From: Stutzerimonas stutzeri
Lineage (GTDB): Bacteria; Pseudomonadota; Gammaproteobacteria; Pseudomonadales; Pseudomonadaceae
Assembly (NCBI RefSeq): GCF_009789555.1
Contig: NZ_CP046902.1
Coordinates: forward strand, 1,104,001-1,168,000
Direction of reading: 5' to 3'
DNA length: 64,000 nucleotides
A model generated the notes under the pieces. That model searched no databases. It was not told where the DNA came from and saw only the letters and a list, made by a program, of their open reading frames with translations. This document shows, piece by piece, positions 53,196 through 59,897 of the stretch (the stretch's first letter is position 1; the number at the start of each line of letters is the position of its first letter). The position numbers were made by a program, and so were the translations under genes.

Positions 53196-53503
53196 TGCAG
53201 GCGCTCGCCCAGTTCACGCAGATAGGCCCAGGGGTAGAGCCCGCGGTAGTGGCCGTCGCTGAAGTGAAACTGCACACCGCTGACACCGGACACCTCCAGC
53301 CGGTCGACGCCCACATCGGCATCGATCAGGGTCAGCACGCCGCGTTGCTGCGCCTGGGCGCACATCGAGCAGGCGCAGGATTTGCGCAGCGCCAGGCAGC
53401 TCATCTGGCTGCGCACGCCATCTGGCCAGAGCACTTCCAGGATCTTTTGCGCCTTGCGCAGGCGGATCTCGGTGGGCGGTGCGATCAGGGTTTGGGTAGT
53501 CAT
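53192..53503 (-). CDS. DUF971 protein with cysteine motif
   Basis: The 103-residue protein is a stand-alone DUF971 domain, like the N-terminal domain of gamma-butyrobetaine hydroxylases. It has the cysteine set C36, C43, C45, C48 (CLALRKSCACSMC) that could bind metal, and the C-terminal YPWAYLRELG. Such proteins are often near Mrp/ApbC genes and may help Fe-S assembly; that is inference. The start at 53503 has GAGGA seven bases before it. Confidence 0.82.
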   Translation of the reverse strand: MTTQTLIAPPTEIRLRKAQKILEVLWPDGVRSQMSCLALRKSCACSMCAQAQQRGVLTLIDADVGVDRLEVSGVSGVQFHFSDGHYRGLYPWAYLRELGERLQ

Positions 53504-53521
53504 GGGCGATTCCTCAACCAA

Positions 53522-53707
53522 TCAGAAACAAGGGGCGGACAGACGCGGCGGGTAGCCTTCCGGAAAAATCAGCGCAGGCGCTTCCGGGGTCCTGACGAGT
53601 TGGCTCGGCTGCTCGACCGGCCTGGCGCTGCCGGACAACGCAGCGCTGCCGATCAGCAAGCCCAGCAGGGCGCGACGCAGCCAACTCGTCATGACAAGTT
53701 CGGGCAT
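53522..53707 (-). CDS. Small exported protein of unknown function
   Basis: The 61-residue product starts three bases after the FdxA-type ferredoxin stop and has a GGAG ten bases upstream. A basic N-terminus (SWLRRALLGLLIGSAALSGSA) is a probable signal peptide or membrane anchor; the mature part would be about 33 residues, rich in proline, ending CF. No family is recognised. It may be a small periplasmic partner of the cluster; non-coding is possible but the packing argues against it. Confidence 0.55.
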   Translation of the reverse strand: MPELVMTSWLRRALLGLLIGSAALSGSARPVEQPSQLVRTPEAPALIFPEGYPPRLSAPCF

Positions 53708-53710
53708 GGC

Positions 53711-54034
53711 TCAGCGCTCCAGAAACTGCAGCTTTTCGCCCTGATCGACCCAGGTGTCGGCCTCGGCCAGCGGGCTGTTGGTCTGGGTGATCACCGGCCA
53801 GACCTCAGCCAGCTCGGCATTGAGCTCGATGAAGTGGCTCTGCTCGGCAGGCAGCGCGTTGTCGGCGAAGATCGCGTCGGCCGGGCATTCCGGTGCGCAG
53901 AGGCTGCAGTCGATACAAGTCTGCGGGTTGATCACCAGGAAGTTCGGCCCCTCATGGAAGCAATCCGCCGGGCAGACTTCGACGCAGTCGGTGTACTTGC
54001 AGCGGATGCAGTTTTCTGTAACGACGTAGGTCAT
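53711..54034 (-). CDS. fdxA: FdxA-type 7Fe ferredoxin
   Basis: The 107-residue ferredoxin closely resembles Azotobacter FdI: MTYVVTENCIRCKYTDCVEVCP, then CIDCSLCAPECP, and a C-terminal extension ending QFLER. Cysteines at 9, 17, 21, 25 and 40, 43, 46, 50 fit one 3Fe-4S and one 4Fe-4S cluster. It is a low-potential electron carrier for the FNR in the same run of genes. Confidence 0.94.
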   Translation of the reverse strand: MTYVVTENCIRCKYTDCVEVCPADCFHEGPNFLVINPQTCIDCSLCAPECPADAIFADNALPAEQSHFIELNAELAEVWPVITQTNSPLAEADTWVDQGEKLQFLER

Positions 54035-54156
54035 TTGGTCCTCCTTGAAACGACTGCGCTTGCGGATGCTGCTTCGCCTTGGCTAGGCGCTCCCGCCCCG
54101 CTGCGCTCGTGACGTTTCGGCTTCAACTTCTGTGCTAGGGAATGGGTAAAACTCAG

Positions 54157-54187
54157 AACGTAGGGCGGGTCGCGCCCGCCCTACGTT
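54157..54187 (-). terminator. 13-bp-stem hairpin after the HEAT-repeat gene
   Basis: AACGTAGGGCGGG pairs perfectly with CCCGCCCTACGTT around a 5-nt loop, two bases beyond the HEAT-repeat stop on the minus strand, and GTTTT follows a few bases later. It may split the cluster into two transcripts. The GTAGGGCGGG arms also resemble pseudomonad REP-like elements. Confidence 0.6.
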
Positions 54188-54189
54188 CG

Positions 54190-55149
54190 TTATGCCGCCG
54201 CGTCGAGTTTCGACATGGCCCAGCGGGCCAGCTTGCGCACGTCCGGGTCCGGGTCGTCCATGGCGGCTTCGACGAAGGGCCGGCCATCGCTGTGGGCGAT
54301 CGCTCCCAATGCGCCGATGGCGGCCTTGCGCAGGTTGCTCATGGGGTCGCGGGCGCAGATGCCGAGCGCCGGTATGGCACCGATCGCTCCGAGCTTGCCG
54401 AGCGAGTCCACGGCTTTCTCACGGACCTGCCAGAAGCTGTCGTGCGTGGCGTCGACCAGCGGTTGCAGCGCCGCCTGATAGTTGAGCTTGCCGATGCTCA
54501 CGGCGGCCTCGACCCGTACCTGCCAGTTCGCGTCTTTTAGCAGGCCGACGAGCGTTGGGCCGACCTGCTCGGGTGTGGCGTAGACCAGGGCGCCGGTGGC
54601 GGCGCGGCGGACCTCGGCGTCCTCGTCGTGCTGGGCGCGTTCCTTGAGTGCCGGCAGGTTCTCGGTCTGTTTCAGCCAGCCGAGTACCGCGACTGCCTCG
54701 CGCCGCACGCCAGCATCGGCGGCCTGCATGCGCTGCAGTGCCGGCGCCTGGGCGGCCGGATTGCGCAGCGGTTTGACTGCCCGCAGGATGCCGGCCACGA
54801 CGAAAGGATCGTCCGTGCCCTCTAATGCTTCGAGCAGCGGCATCGCCGCAGCCGGGTCTTTGAGGTCGGCCAGCGCATGGGCGGCGGCGTTGCGCACGAC
54901 TTCACTGCTGTCCTGCAGGGCGGCGATCAGCGCGTCGGCGATGTCCACCGCGTCGAATTCGTCGACCACCTTGGCGGCTTCCTGACGCACCGCGGGATCT
55001 GCGTCGTTGAGCGCAAGGATCAGCAGTTCGGCGGCTTCCGGCTCGCCGCAATCGACCAGTTCCAGCACCGCGACGCGGCGAATGCCGGGGTCTTCGGAGC
55101 CAAGGTTGATGGCAATCTGCTGCAGCATGGGATCGTCATAAGTCTTCAT
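54190..55149 (-). CDS. HEAT-repeat protein
   Basis: The 319-residue protein consists of about ten HEAT repeats of roughly 31 residues (for example DADPAVRQEAAKVVDEF, DAEVRRAATGALVY, DSFWQVREKAVDSLGKLG), of the PBS-lyase type. No signal peptide is seen. Such solenoids act as binding scaffolds; next to the AprBA-like genes it may hold the flavoprotein-ferredoxin pair together or assist flavin or cluster insertion. It starts ten bases after the AprB-like gene. Confidence 0.88.
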   Translation of the reverse strand: MKTYDDPMLQQIAINLGSEDPGIRRVAVLELVDCGEPEAAELLILALNDADPAVRQEAAKVVDEFDAVDIADALIAALQDSSEVVRNAAAHALADLKDPAAAMPLLEALEGTDDPFVVAGILRAVKPLRNPAAQAPALQRMQAADAGVRREAVAVLGWLKQTENLPALKERAQHDEDAEVRRAATGALVYATPEQVGPTLVGLLKDANWQVRVEAAVSIGKLNYQAALQPLVDATHDSFWQVREKAVDSLGKLGAIGAIPALGICARDPMSNLRKAAIGALGAIAHSDGRPFVEAAMDDPDPDVRKLARWAMSKLDAAA

Positions 55150-55159
55150 CAGCGGCTCC

Positions 55160-55393
55160 TCAGCGCAGCAGGTAGGGAATGTTCACCTTGACCGCATCGG
55201 TCGGGCAGTCGGTCTCGCAGGGCATGCAGTACCAGCATTCGTCATATTTCATGTGCGCCTTGCCGGTGTCCGGGTTGATCCACAGGACATCCAGCGGGCA
55301 GACGTCAATGCAGACGCGGCAGCCTTTCTCGGCAATGCATTTCTCTTCGTCGACGACAACCGGGACGGCAGAGCGGTGGTTGGCTACGGGCAT
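55160..55393 (-). CDS. Short AprB-like 2x[4Fe-4S] ferredoxin
   Basis: The 77-residue protein has two cluster motifs: C19-C25-C28-C32P and C53-C56-C59-C63P, the latter as CWYCMPCETDCP, close to the CWECYCC type of adenylylsulfate reductase beta subunit. It ends soon after the second cluster (KVNIPYLLR), so the long C-terminal tail that wraps AprA in true AprB (about 150 residues) is missing. It lies directly after the AprA-like gene and is presumably its electron partner. Confidence 0.85.
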   Translation of the reverse strand: MPVANHRSAVPVVVDEEKCIAEKGCRVCIDVCPLDVLWINPDTGKAHMKYDECWYCMPCETDCPTDAVKVNIPYLLR

Positions 55394-55499
55394 GGTCGTT
55401 TCCTCGAAACAGGGGGAAGCACGGGCTCCCGGAGGGCGAAACGTGTTCGCCCGTTGGCATCAGGGGTCGGGCGAGTGGATTCGCCTCTACGGGTCGTTG

Positions 55500-57236
55500 T
55501 CAGGCATTCGCGGCGCGCTTGACCCGCAATTTGCTGTAGGCGTCCTTCTCTTCGCCCAGCGGGACGAGGTAGTCGGCGACCGGGCGCTTGCCGTGGGCCA
55601 TCTGGCCGTTGGCGTCCTTGAACAGGCGGCTGTGGTAGAACCACTCGGCGTTGTCCTGCTCGGGAAAATCGACCCGGTAGTGGTACAGGCCCCAGCGCGA
55701 TTCGGTGCGGTACAGCGAGGCGCGCGCGGCCATCTCGGCGCAGTCGATGATCGACTGCACTTCCAACGCGCGGAGCAGTTCGTGGGGGTCGGCGGCGGCG
55801 AGTTTCGGCACGTCTTCGCGTACGGCGAGAATGCGTTCGAGGCCGATCTCCATCTTCTTGGTCACTTTCGGCGGCTGCAGGTAGTCGTTCACCAGGCGGC
55901 GCACCTTGTATTCCATCTGCTCCGGCGGAATGCCGTCCTTGACCAGGAGCGGCGCCTGGATGCGCGCCAGCTCGGCGGCAATGAAGGTTTCGTCGAGTAC
56001 GGGCTCGCTGCGCTCCTTGACGAAGGCGGCGGCGCTTTCACCGCAGATCTGTCCATAGACGAAGGCGCCGAGCATGTAGTTGTGCGCCACCGAGGCCATG
56101 TCGCCGGCGCCGTAGAGGCCGGGCACGGTGGTGGCACCGGTCTCGTCTGTCCACACGCCGGAGGCCGAATGCCCGGAGCAGAAGCCGATCTCGGAGATGT
56201 GCATCTCGACCATGCGCTGGCGATAGTCGACCTGGCGGCCTTCGTGGAAACGCCCGCGGGTCGGCCGCTCATTGGTGTGCAGCACGGTCTCGATTTCCTG
56301 GATGGTTTCCTCGGCCAGATGATCGAGCTTGAGGAACACAGGTCCCGTTCCGGACTCCAGTTCCTTGAAGAACTCCAGCATCATCTGCCCGGACCAGTAG
56401 TCGCATTCGATGAAGCGTTCGCCGTAGGCGTTGGCGGTGAAGCCGCCGAGCGGGCCGGTGACGTAAGCGCAGGCCGGGCCGTTGTAGTCCTTGAGCAGCG
56501 GGTTGACCTGAAAGCACTCGAGATTCACCAGATCGGCGCCGACGTGGTAAGCCATGGCGTGGCCATCGCCGCAGTTGGCCGGGTTCTCGTAGGTGCCGAA
56601 CAGGTAGCCGGAGTTGGGCAGGCCAATGCGTCCGGCGGCGCCGGTGGCCATGATCACCGCCTTGGCGCGAATGATGATTGGCTCGGCGGTGCGGGTGTTC
56701 ACTCCGATCATGCCGGCGATGTTGCCGTCCGGGTCCTTGAGCAGGCGGGTAGCCTGGAAGCGGTTCTCGATCTCCACCCGCACGCGGCGCAGGCGGCGGT
56801 AGAGGATCTTCTTGACGTTGTGGCCCTCGGGCATCGGCAGCACGTAGGTGCCCAGGTGGTGCACCTTCTTCATGTCGTAGTCGCCGGTTTCATCCTTCTG
56901 GAAATGCACGCCCCAGGAGTCGAGCTTTTCGATCATCGGGAACGAGCGTGTGGCATAGGCCATCAGCGCCGGCTGGTGGACGATGCCGTCGTTGGCGATG
57001 GTGATTTCCTTGACGTACTGCTCGGGCGTGGCGTGGCCGGGGACCACAGCGTTGTTGAGCCCGTCCATGCCCATCGAGATGGCGCCGGAGCGCTTGACGT
57101 TAGCCTTCTCCAGCAGGATGACCTTGAGGTTCGGGTCCTGCTCCTTGACGGTCACGGCGGCCATGGGGCCGGCGGTGCCGCCGCCGATGACCAGCACGTC
57201 GGTGTCGATGACTGGGATGCCGTTGATAGTGGTCAT
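55500..57236 (-). CDS. AprA-like FAD oxidoreductase (adenylylsulfate reductase/fumarate reductase family)
   Basis: The 578-residue flavoprotein has the FAD motif VIGGGTAG at residues 16-23, KRSGAISMG near residue 48, and GLYGAGDMASVAHNYMLG with a histidine at 385 in the place of the AprA active-site histidine. True AprA is about 640 residues. By eye, the AprA active-site arginine segment (PARFKDGYGP) aligns with PLLKDYNGP near 246-254, so the arginine appears to be leucine; the substrate is then probably not adenylylsulfate. It pairs with the short ferredoxin downstream and follows a GntR regulator by eight bases. Confidence 0.85.
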   Translation of the reverse strand: MTTINGIPVIDTDVLVIGGGTAGPMAAVTVKEQDPNLKVILLEKANVKRSGAISMGMDGLNNAVVPGHATPEQYVKEITIANDGIVHQPALMAYATRSFPMIEKLDSWGVHFQKDETGDYDMKKVHHLGTYVLPMPEGHNVKKILYRRLRRVRVEIENRFQATRLLKDPDGNIAGMIGVNTRTAEPIIIRAKAVIMATGAAGRIGLPNSGYLFGTYENPANCGDGHAMAYHVGADLVNLECFQVNPLLKDYNGPACAYVTGPLGGFTANAYGERFIECDYWSGQMMLEFFKELESGTGPVFLKLDHLAEETIQEIETVLHTNERPTRGRFHEGRQVDYRQRMVEMHISEIGFCSGHSASGVWTDETGATTVPGLYGAGDMASVAHNYMLGAFVYGQICGESAAAFVKERSEPVLDETFIAAELARIQAPLLVKDGIPPEQMEYKVRRLVNDYLQPPKVTKKMEIGLERILAVREDVPKLAAADPHELLRALEVQSIIDCAEMAARASLYRTESRWGLYHYRVDFPEQDNAEWFYHSRLFKDANGQMAHGKRPVADYLVPLGEEKDAYSKLRVKRAANA

Positions 57237-57244
57237 GTTGCCTC

Positions 57245-57988
57245 CTATTTCCGATCCACTCGGAACTGGTATTTGAATGCGTCGCCGCGGTAGCAGAGGT
57301 ATTCGAAGTCGATGGGGCGGCCGGCGCGGTCGTGGGTCAGCCGCTCGACGCGCAGGATGGGTTCACCGGGCTTGAGGGCCAGGTAGTGCTGGTGTTCCTC
57401 GTCCGCCAGGGTGGCGTCGAGGCTGATGTCGGCGCGCCCGAGGGCGATACCGAAAGCGTTCTCGAGCATCGGGAAGATGTCGCCGGACAGGTCCAGGCCG
57501 AACAGCCGCCGGCCGATGTCGAGGGGGAAGTAACTGTTCTCGACGCAGACGGCTTCGCGGTTGAGGTAGCGCACGCGCTTGACCTCGACCACCTCTTCGC
57601 CGACCAACAGATGCAGCGCGGCGACCACGGCCTTGGGCGGCTTGCGCTCCTGAATCGACAGCAGCCGCGCGGTGGCTTCATAGCCTTGGGCAGCCATGGC
57701 CTCGCCGAAACCCTGCAGGCGCTGCACGTTCTGCACGGCCTTGGGCTTGCTGACGTAAGTGCCTTTGCCTTGGGCACTGAACACCAGCCCTTCGTTGTGC
57801 AGGTCGCGCAGCGCCTGGCGAATGGTGATGCGGCTGACGCCAAAGGCGTTCATCAGCTCGTTTTCCGAGGGCAGTCGCTCATGCACGACGTAGCTCCCTT
57901 CGAGAATCTTGCGCCGCAGGTCGTCGCGAATCTGCACGTACAACGGTAGTGGCGACTGGCCGGGAGCGAGTGACTGGGTGCCTTTCAT
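57245..57988 (-). CDS. GntR/HutC (UTRA) transcriptional regulator
   Basis: The 247-residue regulator has an N-terminal winged helix (LPLYVQIRDDLRRKIL ... LMNAFGVSRITIRQALRDL, residues 14-70) and a UTRA ligand domain (about 90-240, ending PIDFEYLCYRGDAFKYQF). It sits between the importer and the AprA-like gene and probably senses the imported compound or a product. A 14-bp palindrome 15 bp upstream of its start is a candidate autoregulatory site. Confidence 0.9.
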   Translation of the reverse strand: MKGTQSLAPGQSPLPLYVQIRDDLRRKILEGSYVVHERLPSENELMNAFGVSRITIRQALRDLHNEGLVFSAQGKGTYVSKPKAVQNVQRLQGFGEAMAAQGYEATARLLSIQERKPPKAVVAALHLLVGEEVVEVKRVRYLNREAVCVENSYFPLDIGRRLFGLDLSGDIFPMLENAFGIALGRADISLDATLADEEHQHYLALKPGEPILRVERLTHDRAGRPIDFEYLCYRGDAFKYQFRVDRK

Positions 57989-58002
57989 TGGCGGCGCTCC
58001 AG

Positions 58003-58016
58003 CCTGTCATGACAGG
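58003..58016. promoter_or_regulatory. Palindrome upstream of the GntR gene, putative operator
   Basis: CCTGTCATGACAGG is a perfect 14-bp palindrome centred about 21 bp before the GntR start codon. The core TGT-N4-ACA fits the spacing seen in HutC-subfamily operators. A related sequence lies upstream of the importer at 61294-61307. Confidence 0.55.
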
Positions 58017-58059
58017 TCATGTCGAGCGTGGGTGCGCAAATGCGTGCGTTGGCCATGGC

Positions 58060-58932
58060 TCAGCCTCCGTTCTGCTGCTGGAAGGCGCGCAGTGTTTCCT
58101 GGCGGATCAGATCCAGGCACTGGCGCTTGTAGTCCATGAACGCGGCGCTGGTAAGCAGGCTCTGCTCGCGCGGACGGGGCAGGCTGACCTTGATGTCGGC
58201 GATGATCCGACCGGGGCTGGCGCTCATCACCACGATGCGGTCGGAGAGGAACACCGCCTCGTCGATGTCGTGCGTGACGAACACCACGGTGTTCTTGAAT
58301 TCGCGCCAGATCTCCAGCAGGTTCTCCTGCATCATGATTCGCGTCTGCGCGTCCAGCGCACCGAAGGGTTCGTCCATCAGCAGCACGCTGGGGTAGTTGG
58401 CCAGCGCGCGGGCAATGCCGACGCGCTGCTGCATGCCGCCGGACAGCGTGCCGGGGTAGGCGTCCTCGAACGCGGCCAGACCGACCAACGAAAGAAAGGT
58501 GCGTGCCACGCTGCACGCCTCGTTGCGCGAGGCACCGGCCATCAGCGGGCCGAAGGCGACGTTGTCGCGCACGGTCTTCCAGGGGAACAGCGAGTGCTGC
58601 TGAAACACCATGCCGCGATCCGGGCTCGGTGCGTCGACACCTTTACCGTCGATGGTCAGCTCACCGCGGGTCGGGCTGACGAAGCCGGCCATGGCATTGA
58701 GCAGGGTCGACTTTCCGCAGCCGGACGGGCCGAGCAGGCAGACGAATTCACCGGGACGAATCTCCAACTGCGCGTCCTGCACGGCGGCGCGCTTGCCGCC
58801 GTTATGGTCGAATTCGATGTGCAGGTTGCGCACACTGATATGCCCGCGGCTGTCACCCTTGGAGCCGGTTTTCGCCCGCAGCCGGCTGTGGTCGAGCACG
58901 GCGAGGCGGTTGTCCTGTACGGCACTGTTCAT
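58060..58932 (-). CDS. ABC importer ATPase, nitrate/sulfonate/taurine class
   Basis: The 290-residue ATPase has Walker A GPSGCGKST, the signature LSGGMQQRVGIARAL and Walker B VLLMDEPFGALD, with VFQQHSLFPWKTVRDNV typical of the SsuB/TauB class. About 30 extra residues precede the domain. The ATG at 58932 overlaps the permease stop by four bases (ATGA). A long open frame further upstream is not part of the gene. Confidence 0.9.
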   Translation of the reverse strand: MNSAVQDNRLAVLDHSRLRAKTGSKGDSRGHISVRNLHIEFDHNGGKRAAVQDAQLEIRPGEFVCLLGPSGCGKSTLLNAMAGFVSPTRGELTIDGKGVDAPSPDRGMVFQQHSLFPWKTVRDNVAFGPLMAGASRNEACSVARTFLSLVGLAAFEDAYPGTLSGGMQQRVGIARALANYPSVLLMDEPFGALDAQTRIMMQENLLEIWREFKNTVVFVTHDIDEAVFLSDRIVVMSASPGRIIADIKVSLPRPREQSLLTSAAFMDYKRQCLDLIRQETLRAFQQQNGG

Positions 58933-59843
58933 GGCCGACCTCCCTTGGCCTGCCAGTGCAGCAGCGGTGCGCAGGCCTTGCGCACGATCAGCGTGCAGAG
59001 CGTGCCGAGGCCGCCGATGGCGAGCATGCCGATGATGATTTCCGGGTACTTGACCAGCGTGTAGCTGGTCCAGGTGAAATAGCCGATGCCGTACTGGCCG
59101 CTGATGATTTCGCCAGCCAGCAGCGAGAACCAGGCCACGCCCATGCCGATCGCCAGCCCGGCGACGATGCTCGGCATCGCGCCTGGGATCACCACGTGCC
59201 AGAGGATCGCTTTCTTGCTCGCGCCGAGGCTGCGCGCGGCGCGCACCAGCACGTCGGGCGTCTGCTCCACGCCATGCACGGTGTTCAGCACGATGGGAAA
59301 GAAAGCGCCGAGAAAGGTGATGAAGACGATGCTCGACTGCTCGGTCGGCAGCATCAGGATCGCCAACGGAATCCAGGCCACGGCTGGGATCGGCCGGAAC
59401 AGCTCGATGTACGGCAGGATGATGTCCTCCGCCCAGCGCGAACGGCCGATCATCACCCCGGTCAGCACGCCCAGCACCACGGCATAGGCGTAGGCGATGG
59501 CGATCCGCTCCAAGCTGTAGACGATGTGCAGGTAAAACTCCGAGCTGGACAGCTGCGCAACCAGTGCCTGGCCCACCAGCAGCGGTGCCGGCACGTTCTC
59601 GAAGTTGATGAATAGGTTGAAGCCGTGGCTGACGGCGAGATGCCACACCACCAGCGCCATCAGCAGCGCGGCGATGCGCACCAGATAACGACCGGTCATG
59701 ACCGGCAGGCGCCGGCGCGGCGGGCTGCTCATAGGGGCGGCGGGCGGGCTCGGCGCGGCTGCAACTTCTAATGCAGGCGGCGCTACCGTTGCTGCGGGTA
59801 CTGCCGTGGCTGAATCGAACACGGGGTTCGGTTTGACACTCAT
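58929..59843 (-). CDS. ABC importer permease, nitrate/sulfonate/taurine class
   Basis: The 304-residue permease has six hydrophobic segments after a Pro/Ala-rich N-terminal tail (about 45 residues), and the EAA-type loop AARSLGASKKAILWHVVIPGAMPSI. The ATG at 59843 is preceded by AGGAG at good distance. It is the channel subunit for the adjacent ATPase and binding protein. Confidence 0.9.
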   Translation of the reverse strand: MSVKPNPVFDSATAVPAATVAPPALEVAAAPSPPAAPMSSPPRRRLPVMTGRYLVRIAALLMALVVWHLAVSHGFNLFINFENVPAPLLVGQALVAQLSSSEFYLHIVYSLERIAIAYAYAVVLGVLTGVMIGRSRWAEDIILPYIELFRPIPAVAWIPLAILMLPTEQSSIVFITFLGAFFPIVLNTVHGVEQTPDVLVRAARSLGASKKAILWHVVIPGAMPSIVAGLAIGMGVAWFSLLAGEIISGQYGIGYFTWTSYTLVKYPEIIIGMLAIGGLGTLCTLIVRKACAPLLHWQAKGGRP

Positions 59844-59897
59844 GGCTACGCTCCTCGGCTCAGGTTCGATGTGCGCTCTGCGGCGCATACGAGCGGA

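Noticed and set aside
55179..57293. A 704-codon open frame on the plus strand across the AprA-like gene
   Set aside because: Antisense to the flavoprotein and ferredoxin genes, which carry clear FAD and cluster motifs.
58933..59646. N-terminal extension of the ABC ATPase open for about 240 codons
   Set aside because: The frame overlaps the permease gene; the ATG at 58932 gives a normal ATPase and a 4-bp overlap.
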